Positions 53,978-64,000 of a stretch of DNA of 64,000 bases are shown piece by piece. The notes beneath the pieces were generated by a model. It did not search any database, was not told the origin of the DNA, and was given only the letters and a program-made list of their open reading frames with translations. This DNA comes from Terebella lapidaria (Eukaryota > Annelida > Polychaeta > Terebellida > Terebellidae), in assembly GCA_949152475.1 (NCBI GenBank), contig OX424559.1, positions 33,897,119 through 33,961,118 of the forward strand. The letters run 5' to 3'. Position numbers and translations under genes: made by a program. The number at the start of each line of letters is the position of its first letter. Position 1 is the first letter of the stretch.

Positions 53978-54440
53978 AGCTTCGACCCTGGACTGTTCGG
54001 CCCCTCGAATGCGGCCCCAACCAGTAGTGACCAGTAAATCCTGGTCACGGTATATATATATATATATGTTGTAAATAGTTGTAAATAATAATATCATCCT
54101 AGTCACGGCATTTCGTTTTATCCATGTGATTTAGTTAAGTTTAATCATCATTTTATTTCAGTTCAATAGACTTTAATTAGTTTCCGTTTCATTATGAAAC
54201 GTCGAGGAGTTTTGTTTAATCATATCATATCATCTCATACTCGTTGTTGTGAATGACTGACTGCTGACGTTTATTTTGACGGTTAGGAATTTTTATTGTA
54301 TGAAGTGCTTTCTCATTTCGCGCGGCGTGTGTGTGTGAGTGTTTTCGGGTTTGACCTTTAGGACTTTTTAGCTCTTTTTATTGTTAGTTTTTGGAGACGG
54401 TAGGGTCCGGGGAGGGTAATCCCGAGGGCGTAGGATTAAT
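53978..54440 (+). other. Gypsy-2 3' untranslated region
   Basis: It holds a perfect hairpin (gtgaccag 54027-54034, ctggtcac 54041-54048), a (TA)n tract (54051-54067) and a near copy of the tRNA-like word (atcctagtcacggca ~54096-54110). No gene. Confidence 0.65.
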
Positions 54441-54452
54441 GAAGGGGTGTTA
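54441..54452 (+). promoter_or_regulatory. Gypsy-2 polypurine tract
   Basis: GAAGGGGTGTTA abuts the 3' LTR at 54453; similar to the gypsy-1 tract. Confidence 0.8.
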
Positions 54453-55204
54453 TGTAGTAATTTTAGCGACTGTAACTCCCGTCCCTCCCTCGCACTACAC
54501 ATTTCCACAACAAACATTCATTCTACATGACTTACATACAGGACAAGTACACACTATACGATCACAAGCATAAACTCCATGTAGTCATGGTTACACACAC
54601 AGGTCAAACCACGCACCTGCGGCCCCATTTGTTCGGTACACTCGACCCAATATACTCGGCCTTGACCTTCACATGCACTGACTTCTAAACATAGAACTTG
54701 ACACACATACCCCACGCATCACGTGCACAGATACAGGCATTACAAGTCTTGACACGCGCCGGGGAAACCCACTTTCCCGGTGAGATCAGCGCATACCAGC
54801 ATACATCCAACCAATCACAACACCGCATGCACTTGGCGGGAAATTACACAGTCACATGTTCCCCCGGCCCCATAGAATCTGCGCAGTGGAGTAGAAGCAT
54901 TCAGACGAGACGGTTGTGTTAAATATTGTAATCAGAAGAGCAGCCGTGAACGTATAAGTGGATATATAAATATAAACTACGATATAAGGTTACCATTGTG
55001 TAAGAAGGACTATAATATATAGGAGTATAATTCGACCCGGGAATTCACCGACGTAGGTGTGAGCAGCCCCGATTGTGGTGTGTGTGTGGACATTAAATAA
55101 TCACCACAATAAACAGTTCGAAGTTAACCGCCGGCTTCTTGGTTTGTTTGCACGGCATCACAGACATTCGGCTTGATACGGGCCAAAGAACCATATTCTT
55201 CACA
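54453..55204 (+). repeat. Gypsy-2 3' LTR
   Basis: 752-bp LTR. The six differences I find from the 5' copy are in ccctccctcgc, cagcgca, gagcagcc, ttggtttg, cacggcat and gaaccatatt. Confidence 0.95.
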
Positions 55205-55208
55205 ATTA

Positions 55209-56270
55209 CAGTCATGCAAACACAACGTCGAGCGTCACGGAATAATGACACCGTAGAGCCACATGTTACTCACCTGAGTTGTAAATTATCCACAATCAAT
55301 TGCTACATTTGTTCCCTGTCATTTTCTCATACAATAGGATACATTGGCTTATATCTGTTATCCGGACTTGCATATCTACCTGTCAGTTGGTGCATACACA
55401 AGGGGCAAATATCAAGAGCTTCGTCGTCGTACTGAATATTTGTGCAACTGGTGTTGCACCAGGAAGTACCACGTTGAGGTGCCGTCCCACTAGACGGCGA
55501 TCCCATGGACTTGGTCCGGTGTCGTTACATTTCCCAGAACGCCATGGGATCGCAGAAAAGTACGAAAATCGTGGCGACTAAAATAGATATTTTTCCGCAT
55601 GGAGATGTCATGGCGTCCATTGCGTTCCCATAGAGCGTCTGTGGAGTGCAACCCCGTTTTCACTGCGTTCTACATGTAGGTGCGACCTATTGTGTGCTCA
55701 CGGCGTGCCCATGGCATGCTCATGGAGTCTCAGAAGATGCCACTGTGCACCCACGTAGAACACACTGCGCGGACGGTGTGTCCTGAACGTTTCTAGCGTG
55801 GCTGCGAATCTTCTATAAAGTTTATAAACATAACCGCGACCGTCGGGCGATTATACACATCTGTGGGGCGCTCCCACAGAGCCCCTGCAGAGCGCTGAAA
55901 GACCTCACGGCGATGCTACGAAGAACCTTACTGCGTGCATGCCAGAATGCCATCACATCTCCGAGCTACGGCGTTTGATTGTGCATGCACAAATTGCGCG
56001 CCGTCGCACAGTGACTCAGGAGACCCCACGGCATTTAGTGGAGAGGCCACGGAGATGCTTCTGCATTGTACGAGACCTCACTGCGTGTACTCCGGCGTTC
56101 TAAATTTTAAAGCACGCCGTGAAGATGCAGCCCTGGTGTGACGGCTACATTACCGCGCATACCACAGCATGCCAACTTAAAACTTTTCTGTTTGGACAAA
56201 TTGATAATGACCAATAATTCATGTGTGTATACGTGTAATAATAACTTCTGTTTTATTAGGTTATAATTGT
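55209..56270. other. Unassigned GC-rich repetitive DNA
   Basis: From about 55480 to 56160 many short words of the type acggcg, ggcgtg and catggcgt recur. The ends gtgccgtcccactagacgg and ggtgtgacggctac are weakly inverse, so a MITE-like element is possible. No ORF with a recognisable domain is present; 55139-55435 is an uninformative 98-codon frame that starts in the LTR. Confidence 0.4.
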
Positions 56271-56271
56271 T

Positions 56272-56358
56272 TTTGTTTTTGCGTAAAGCGCTTCGAGCAA
56301 ACTGTTTGAAGAGGCGCTATATAAATATTCTACATACATAAATACATACATACATACA
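56272..56358 (+). repeat. L2-like 3' tail plus (ATAC)n
   Basis: The stretch gcgtaaagcgcttcgagcaa ... gaggcgctatataaatattc matches the style of L2/SINE 3' ends (aagcgcttt ... ggcgctatataaat), followed by an (ATAC)n microsatellite at about 56331-56358. Confidence 0.55.
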
Positions 56359-56448
56359 TGTCCATAATATGGAACAAAAAAACTGAACGTGATCAGTATG
56401 GATAAGGAGTGCAGAAATATCTACATGAATAGAACTGGTATATTTTTA

Positions 56449-57969
56449 GGTTACCGGACCTTTGGTCCGATAACCTATTGGCATGGCGTTGCGTCCGTCG
56501 TCCGTCCGTCCGTCCGTCCGTCCGTCCGTCCGTCCGTCCGTCCGTCCGGCGTTAACATTTTTATCTTTAAAGTTAACGATCGAATCTTTCTGAAATTTTG
56601 CACAAAAATGCCTAAAAATATTTTGAGAAGGAGGTATTTTTTTGTTTTTTGATTTTCGCATTTTTTTCAAAATGGCGGCCGTTTTTGTCGAAAAACGCTC
56701 AATTTTGGACTTTGACGGCCATTTTCTCAAAAACTGTCTGATCAGTTTTGAGTTTTTGGTTTCAAAAGATTCCCCTCATATACCTCTGTGATATGTATAA
56801 GTTTGGTTGCCCTAAATCTGCCGGTTTCCGTGTGGCGGCCATTTTGAATTTTTTTCGGGTCGGCGAAAAAAAATTTTTTCGCCCCAAATCGCATTACTAT
56901 CCATTTTGGGCCATTTCTAGGGCAAAAAAAATTTTTCACCCTTTGAAAAAAATTTTGGACTTAGAAAATTTTCGGCACTTTTTCCCTTCATAATGGGAGC
57001 TGTCCGGACTGTACTCATAGAACGCTTGAAGATAGAGCTTAGAAATTGGCACTTTCAAATGGGAAGTCATATATGGCGACTTGTGTGGTGACCTTGAATT
57101 TGACCTTGGATGACCTTGAAAGGTCAAAACAGCCATTTTTGGGTCGAAAAACGCTCAAATTTGCACCTGGTCTGTATTTTCTCAAAAACTCTCTGATCAG
57201 TTTTGAGATTTTTGCTTAAAAAGATTCCTCTTATATACCTCTGTGACGTGTATAAGTTTTGTTGCCCTTGAATCGCCGATCTCAGTGTGGCGGCCATTTT
57301 GAATTTTTGACGAGTCGGCGAAACAAATTTTTTTCGCCCCAAATAACATTACTATCCATTTTGGGCCATTTCTAGGCAAAAAAAAATTTTCATCCTTTGA
57401 AAAAAATTTTGGACTTTGAAAATTTTCGGCACTTTTTTCCTTCATAATGGGAGCTGTCAGGACTGTACTCATAGAACGCTTGAAGATAGAGCTTAGAAAT
57501 TGGCACTTTCAAATGGGAAGTCATATATGGCGACTTGTGTGGTGACCTTGAATTTGACCTTGGATGACCTTGAAAGGTCAAAACAGCCATTTTGGGGTCA
57601 AAAAATGCCCAGATTTGCCTTTGTAGATGAAATGCTTGCAGATAGAGCTCATGTTTGCTTTATGAACATATAGGAAGACATATATGGCACAACTAATGAT
57701 GGCCTTGAACTTGACGTCAGATGACCTTGAGTGCCAAATGTCTGACTTGGAATGTGTAAATTGACCTGAGCGGCCTAAACGATTCCACCCAACATATAGA
57801 ATATCAAATGCCGCACACATACATGTAATGGTTACATCGAAGTTCATACGGATGACCTTTATTGGTAAATCCCATGGTCATATGTTTACACTGCGAACCT
57901 TGATTGGTAAATCTCAAGGTCTGTTACCTGCCAATGCTGCCATGGCCAAACCAAAATTGTCCGGTAACC
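56449..57969 (+). repeat. GGTTACCGG element copy E, complete
   Basis: 1,521 bp with 11-bp terminal inverted repeats: ggttaccggac (56449-56459) and gtccggtaacc (57959-57969). The left end is itself a small hairpin (ggttaccggacc ... ggtccgataacc), followed by a (CCGT)n tract (~56498-56548). Inside lies a 454-bp duplication, and TGACCTTG words near 57090-57125 and 57544-57575. The short ORFs have no recognisable domain. It is the best-defined copy of the family in this window; no transposase is encoded, so it is presumably non-autonomous. Confidence 0.8.
56680..57590. repeat. 454-bp tandem duplication inside copy E
   Basis: Two units offset by 454 bp share long near-identical stretches, for example gggagctgtc(c/a)ggactgta at 56995 and 57449, and ctgatcagttttgag at 56742 and 57196. 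Both units contain an identical 66-codon chance ORF on the minus strand. Confidence 0.85.
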
Positions 57970-58469
57970 TATCTTAGCCTTTGGGCTAATTTTGTTATTT
58001 GTGAAGTTAATTCGGACACTTCGTTTGTTGAAACACGATATACTCACGTTGAACAGCATAGTGTTTTCCTAGTATTTTATAAAATAGATAACAATTCACT
58101 CTATCACGCTGGTTTGAAATAGTTCAGTAACTTAGGTAATAAAATTTAGCTTTTCAATAGTCATAGTGCAACTTTTCTTGAGACGATCTCCAATAAATGC
58201 CAGACAATTAGGCGCTGCAAACCATTGCAATTATAACCACAAGAGAAGTAGAAAGGTAGTTTTTACCCATGTAGAAAGTATTTGGATCGACAGATCAAAT
58301 CAAACACAGACTATATGTGTGAGATAATGCACTGATACAGGAGAAATGATATCACTATCTGTTCGAGGCCATCAGTGTATTATCTCACATAAATCCCGAG
58401 ATCATGATAAAAAATTACTAGTGATATCAGCAGCGATTAAGTCAGATATCACACCCCTAGGGGTTTATC
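57970..58469. other. Region with no recognisable gene
   Basis: AT-rich DNA between copy E and the gypsy-3 LTR. Nothing recognised. Confidence 0.55.
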
Positions 58470-59468
58470 TGTGTGTGAGGGGGCTCGACAAACGAATACC
58501 GAATGTATCCATAGACCTTTATTGAAAACACAAATAAAACATGTATAAGTATAACAAGAACAAAATACACATAACACACACATATAGATACTAGTACATA
58601 ATTAGCACAGATAAATTGATACTACATGTATTATGATAATTCCTGACGAATAACATACAGTATTTAGGAATGCAAATACATCAGAGTACTAATATGTCAA
58701 TGTAGTCAACATCAGATTATGCCACCATAAGTTTCTAGTACAGCCAGATAGACACATTACCAAATAACTCATTGACATTCGATCTGCTCGCTGGAAATAC
58801 TGAAGTAATGACAATATTTATAGTGATTTGCTTACCCTCAGAGCGAGGTTACAGGCTGTGAGTTGGTCAGCATGAAAGTGTAGTGTGCCCCGAGCTGCAC
58901 AACGAAATGTGGAGCTTAAACAGAATATTAATTATGTATTACTTTATACGCAGGAGTAACACATGAAACAATAATAAACTAGTGTTTGTTCTGTCAACAC
59001 GAAAACTAAATAAAATAACCTAGATTACGACATGGATACTAATACTCCATTCCAAGATGGCTGACGAAGCACATGGTGAAGTTAATATTTCGTATTACTG
59101 ATATTTACCGTAAAGATACCGTACCAAAATAGACTAAAGATAACCCATATGGATCTGACACAACATTGATATGAAACATATCAAACCTTAGGCCATTTAA
59201 GACACTGAAATTCAATGCTAAATTCTTACAATTATCCAGTGACGTGCTTCCATCATGGAGATACTGACCAACTAACTTTGTAAGTAACGCGAGGTGACGT
59301 CAAACGTGATTATGCAAATTTACATGAAAATATTCGCTAGGTGACCTTGTGTCAGCACCGTCTAGAACATAGAATATTGGATACTTTTATGACTCGGAAC
59401 ACCATTCTCCCATCATAACGGTTACATTTTATGACCGTAAGATATTCGACGATTTCCAACATGTTACA
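58470..59468 (-). repeat. Gypsy-3 3' LTR
   Basis: On the minus strand it begins TGTAACATGTTGG right after the polypurine tract and ends near CCCTCACACACA. The end is uncertain by up to 6 bases because of a TG repeat. A poly(A) signal CAATAAAGG lies close to that end. Only one LTR is in view, so the limits are inferred. Confidence 0.7.
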
Positions 59469-59481
59469 TACTCCCCTACTT
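59469..59481 (-). promoter_or_regulatory. Gypsy-3 polypurine tract
   Basis: Minus-strand AAGTAGGGGAGTA abuts the putative LTR start. Confidence 0.75.
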
Positions 59482-59698
59482 AATATTGTTGAATTCCACA
59501 TCAACAAGAACGTATCGTACAAATATACAGAAAATTCACTGAGGCATACCCCTAGCCAACAATTGTGTTAACAACAACTGAGTTTGACTTATGTTCCTCA
59601 AGACCTCGGTATTTACTTCTTGACAATCATTCTGAACGACAGATCTCGGCACATGATGTGGGTTTGAGTGTTGTCCTGCACCCCTCCTGGATGATCTG

Positions 59699-62600
59699 CT
59701 AAGAACAGGCATTTGTGGTGGTTTCTCTCGCTTCTTTGGTTACGCTTGGGTCTTGATCAGATGGTTCCTCTTGTGTCTCTCCGGACAATTGCTCTAACTG
59801 GTCTTCCAGTTGCTCCCCTACTTGAGACGAGCTACTCTCTGGTGTTAGATGTTCTCCATCTCCTTCACTCTCGCTGGAATCTGTTTGAGTCTTTCTTCTG
59901 GGAGAGTGAATATCAGGATATCCTCCTCTGGGAATTCCTCGGAACAATCTGTAATAACCTCCTTTGCTGTTTCTGGAGTACTTTCCACATCCGGTGTGAT
60001 TGGATCAGTGTTGTTTGTTCTCAGTCGCAGCACTTGTTAGATCATCGTCTTCGATGACCTGCAGGGCATCCTTCAACTGATGACGATTTACAACTTTTAT
60101 AGGCCCATCCCATCCCAATGGCTTGATACGATAGACATTTCCCTCCGGGTTGATTCTTTCGACAACCTTGTAAGGTGCAGATTTCCAAGCATCCTGAATT
60201 TTATTGCGTCCAAGCGGGTGATCACGCAAATATACTTTACTGCCGATCTGAAGTCCAGAGTCTTTTACATTCTTGCTATGTAACTGTTTCCTTCGTGCAG
60301 CTGCTGCCTCTTGTCTTGCAAGTGCTTGTTCAAATGCCATCGTCAGATTTTGATAATGTTCCGCCACCCATTCATCCATGTCATTGCATTGTTGTTGTTC
60401 CTCTGCATCTGGTATGCCTAGTAGTCGATCAATGAGTAGCTTCGGATCTCTCCCAAACATCAAAAAATGTGGCGTGTATTGGGTAGTCGAGTGTGGTGTA
60501 CAGTTATATGCATAGACGATCTCGGGCAAATAGTCTGGCCATTTCTTTTTCTTCTCAGGGGGCAAAGTTCTCAAGCGGTCATGAAGAGTACGGTTAAATC
60601 TTTCGGTCTGCCCGTTCCCTGCCGGATTGTATGGAGTTGTTCTGGTCTTCTGTTCTGGCACATAGTTCCTGGATTATCTTCGATTCGAAATTGCGTCCTT
60701 GATCTGCATGAAGTCGTGTCGGGACTCCGAAGCGAACAAACCACTCTTTCACGAGGATTCTTGCGACCGTTCTTGCTTTCTGGTCTCTTGTGGCGATGGC
60801 TTGTGTAAACTTCGTGAATGCGTCCGTCATGACCAAGACATTTTCCATGCCATTTGAGGCGGGTTCGAGCAAAGTGAAGTCTATGGCTAGCATCTCGAGG
60901 GGTCTGCTGGCAACAAGGTTTCCCATAGAGGTTTTGATTTTCTTCCCAGCTTTGGCAACCAGGCAACGTTCACACGTTTTGCAGTACTCTTCGATATCGG
61001 CTATCATCTGCGGCCAATAACATCTCATCTGCACTAGTAGTGTAGTTTTCTCGACCCCTTGATGGCCCATTTCATCATGAAGAGATGCCAAAATTTTCTT
61101 TTGCATTGAAGCCGGCAACAGCAGTTGTTTTATTTCTTGACCCTTGATTTGGCATGATCTGTACAAGACTCCGTTCTGTTCCGAAATCTGCTTCCATGAC
61201 TTGAGCAACTTCTTGACTCCCTTGTTTTCTTGACCAAGTTGAAGTCGGCTTGGACGTTTATGGTTCTTCCAGTACTTGAGAAATCCAGAAATTGTAGCAA
61301 CATGTAACTGTAACTCAACCATCTCGTCGGCAGGAATGCCTGGGATACTAGTGGATGCAGCTACTACAGCAGAATGTGATCTCGTTTGTATAACTTCGAG
61401 ATATGCCATCGGCAAGGTGCACACTATCTGGTCCCTCAGTTCCTGGGGAAGTGTCGAGGCCTGATGATTGCATCGCAGGATCTCTTCCACTCTCATAGCT
61501 TCTGAAAAACCATCTGCTCGGTCTTCTATGACATCATGTTTCCGACTCAAGGCATCTGCGTTGCGGTTACTCTTTCCAGACCGAAACTTGATTCTGTAGT
61601 TGAACAATGCCAACTCGGCAGCCCATCTTGTTTCTACTGCTCCAAGCTTGGCTGTGCTCTGGAAGTAACTGAGTGGGTTGTTATCTGTGTAGATGGTCAC
61701 TTCTGCACCCATCAACAGATCTCGAAATTTCTCGGTCAGGGCCCACTTCATTCCTAGTAGCTCTAGTTTCATTGAACTGTAACGCTCCATGTTCCGTTCT
61801 CCTCCACGGAGTGCTCGACTGGCATAGGCAAGAACGACGGGTCCAGACTCTTGCTCCTGTGAAAGGACAGCTCCTAGTCCTTGATGACTAGCATCAACTT
61901 CTAAAATGAATGGTCTTCTGAAATCTGGGAAGCCGAGGATTGGGGAAGAAATTAGTCGTCTCTTCAACTCCTGGAATGCGGCGGTACAGTTCTCGTCCCA
62001 TCGTTGCTCAATCTGTGGCTGATGACTGGCTCTAACAGTCCTCTTTCTTTTCTTCGAGCATCCGCCATCCAGAAGTCTGTGCAGAGGGTGAGCAATCTTT
62101 GCAAATGATGGCACGAATCTTCTGTAATACCCTGCCAATCCCATGAAACTTCTTAGATCTGCATAAGACTTACAGACCTCCCAGTCCCTTACTGTCGATA
62201 TCTTCGCGGGGTCAGGTCGGACTCCCTCAGCAGACACGAGATGTCCTAGGTAGCGAATTTCTTCTTTGAACAGATGACATTTCTCGGGTTTGACCTTCAA
62301 GTTCGCACTTTTCAATCTGGAGAGTACCATATCGAGCCTCTGCAACATCTCTTCAGGTGTAGACCCAAAGACGAGCACATCATCGAGATACACAAGGATA
62401 CTCTGGAAGTTCTGGTCCCCAAACATCTTGTCCATCAACACATGAAGGTGCTGGGCGCATTGCATAGCCCCATTGGCATTCGAACGTACTCATACAATCC
62501 TCCTGTCCCCACTCGAAAGGCTGTCTTCGAGATGTCTTCATCCTCGACGGAGATCTGGTGAAAACCATGGGCAAGATCCAGTGACGTGAAATACTTCGCA

Positions 62601-64000
62601 CCCTTCAAAACGTCTAAGGCTTCATCTATTCGGGGCAGAGGGTATGCATCCTTCTGCGTCTTTGCATTGAGTTGACGATAATCAATACACAGTCTCAGTT
62701 TCCCATTTGGTTTTCGGACGACGACGACAGCAGCTGCGTATGGACTACATGATGGACGTATGATCCCCATGTCCAATGACTTCTTCAAGAACTCCCGAAC
62801 TTCGGGCCAATGGTGAGGCGGAATGCGTCTATGCGGGAGACAAATCGGCCTTTCGTCGGTTGTCACAATCTTGTGCTTGACAATGTCGCACGATCCTATG
62901 TCATCTTCCGTCTGACTAAATACATCAAGATGTTTCGTCAACAAGGACACAACTGCCTGATAATGCTTTTCAGGTAGATTATCGGCAATACTCATCTTGG
63001 ACATCAATTGCTGCACTTGTGGCTTGACTGTGGGAACATCAGAAGTGTCCATCTCGGTTTGCAGTTTGACTATGGCTTCATGTTCGTTGACTTCCACAAT
63101 GTCCACGTTGTTTCCCTCGGACTCAACAACTTGCAGAGCTCCGACTGGTGTACGTGAAGCCAAATACACATCCCTGTCCGACATATTGGCTATCTGGACC
63201 GGAAAAGAACTGTTACTATTTCGGACAGACACTAGACAGCGAGCGACAGCCACACCACTGGGTAACGACATGGCAACCTTCTCAAGACGATCAATCACAG
63301 CAATACAATCTTCAGAAGTCCCTTGAATCTTCGATTTTGTGGTGCACTCCACAACTTTCAGGGATCGTGCAGGTATCAAAGACTTCTTGGCAGTCATTGC
63401 CAGACATGGCTTAGATGAAATGTCACAATCAACGGAACCATACATCGCCAATACTCCGGCCCATTTGTCCCCTCCAGCTTGCTTCAAAACTTTGGGCAAG
63501 TAGTTATTTCCAGCTTCACTTGCGAGTTGCTTTCTGATGAAGTGGAAGATATTACTGCCGATCACACCTGGGACAGCTTGCTTCTTCCTGGCCATAGCAC
63601 AGCTTATGGGGTCCCTTACGATCAGAAAGCCCATCTGTGGGAACCGTCTTCCTAGGGTCTGGACATCAAACTCAACGTAACCCAAATAGGGTATTTCAAA
63701 ACCACCAGCTCCGGAAAGCTTCATTTATGAGGATAAATCGACTGGGGCACTACCGTCTTTCTGCAGGTAACGTTTGAAGAAAGATTCTGTAACTGTGGAG
63801 ACTTGAGCCCCGGTATCCAACAAACATTTGACTTCCACTGAGCCGAGCCGAATCACAGCTTCCGGACACTGTCCGATGGCTTTAGACATCATTGAGCCGA
63901 CTTTGAATTGGTCAACGTCTGTCACTTGGCTCTCAGTGACAGACTCTACTCTTTTGACGAAGGCTCCTTCTTGTTTACTGACTCGATGGCTGCTGTCAGC
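59699..64000 (-). pseudogene. pol: Gypsy-3 Pol, disabled
   Basis: The frame runs in from the window edge. Protease CLLDTGAQVSTV lies near 63817; an in-frame TAA follows at 63725-63727. Reverse transcriptase LRLCIDYRQLNAK is intact up to [10 protein letters not shown], where an apparent 1-base loss (~62445) shifts frame just before YLDDVLVFG. RNase H ([16 protein letters not shown]), integrase zinc site (HDEMGHQG ... CKTCERC) and DD segments ([16 protein letters not shown]) follow. A second indel near 60650 splits the integrase before TERFNRT. A TGA at 60005-60007 interrupts the C-terminal tail, which otherwise runs to 59699. The catalytic motifs are conserved but it cannot make a full product. 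Confidence 0.9.

Larger units (their letters stand above)
41871..55204 (+). mobile_element. Gypsy-2: 13.3-kb Ty3/gypsy retrotransposon with an extra ORF
   Basis: A plus-strand element with 752-bp LTRs (41871-42622; 54453-55204), TG...CA ends and a 4-bp target duplication ATTA (41867-41870; 55205-55208). The order is LTR, PBS, gag, pro-pol, 1.46-kb spacer, ORF3 (925 codons), 0.47-kb tail, polypurine tract, LTR. I count six differences between the LTRs. That implies a young insertion, yet pol has several disabling lesions while gag and ORF3 stay open. At 13.3 kb it is unusually long. Gag and Pol are close relatives of those of gypsy-1. Confidence 0.95.
58470..64000 (-). mobile_element. Gypsy-3: Ty3/gypsy element, truncated by the window end
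   Basis: A minus-strand element with a 3' LTR (58470-59468), polypurine tract and decayed pol running to the window edge. Gag, primer site and 5' LTR lie beyond 64000. Its protein motifs ([27 protein letters not shown]) differ clearly from gypsy-1 and -2, so it is a separate lineage. No target duplication can be checked. Confidence 0.88.

Overview
This window looks like euchromatic, repeat-dense DNA of a marine invertebrate, most likely a bivalve mollusc. The clues are intron-split immunoglobulin-domain exons, Ty3/gypsy, Ngaro-like and LINE retroelements with animal-type domains, and many copies of a short element whose ends read GGTTACCGGACCTTTGGTCCGATAACC, a repeat style I associate from memory with bivalves. 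There are no bacterial operons, tRNA or rRNA genes or CRISPR arrays. The host-organism call is an inference.

Layout. 1-2.9 kb: decayed L1/Tx1-type LINE. 2.9-14.8 kb: a GGTTACCGG element split by a complete 10.7-kb Ty3/gypsy element on the minus strand (gypsy-1; LTRs identical by eye, intact gag and pol, a GGGAAAC -1 frameshift site). 14.8-17.05 kb: four consecutive phase 1-1 immunoglobulin-domain exons of a host gene on the minus strand. 17.3-19.6 kb: a decayed LINE split by a hairpin-rich insertion, then another GGTTACCGG copy. 19.6-22.8 kb: sparse DNA with one possible secreted-protein first exon. 22.8-25.6 kb: GGTTACCGG element with about eight tandem ~133-bp units carrying nuclear-receptor half-sites. 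25.8-35.3 kb: a LINE whose ORF1 region includes an RNase H1-type hybrid-binding domain; its endonuclease gene is split by a complete Ngaro-like tyrosine-recombinase retrotransposon with split direct repeats (28.0-32.5 kb). 36.96-39.92 kb: an inverted-repeat element ending in CACTGTG with a 5-bp target duplication. 41.87-55.20 kb: a 13.3-kb Ty3/gypsy element (gypsy-2, plus strand) with broken pol, intact gag and an intact 925-codon third ORF of unknown function. 56.4-58.0 kb: a complete GGTTACCGG copy with a 454-bp internal duplication. 58.5-64.0 kb: 3' LTR and decayed pol of a third, unrelated Ty3/gypsy element running off the window.

How it fits together. Almost everything here is mobile DNA, in nested layers: gypsy-1 inside a GGTTACCGG element, Ngaro inside a LINE. 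The only well-supported host gene is the immunoglobulin-domain gene. The most novel candidates are the third ORF of gypsy-2, which sits where env would be but has no membrane features, and the tRNA-3'-end-like 13-mers that bracket it. Next are the gypsy-1 frameshift signal, the hybrid-binding domain in the LINE, and the hormone-receptor-like sites in the tandem repeats.
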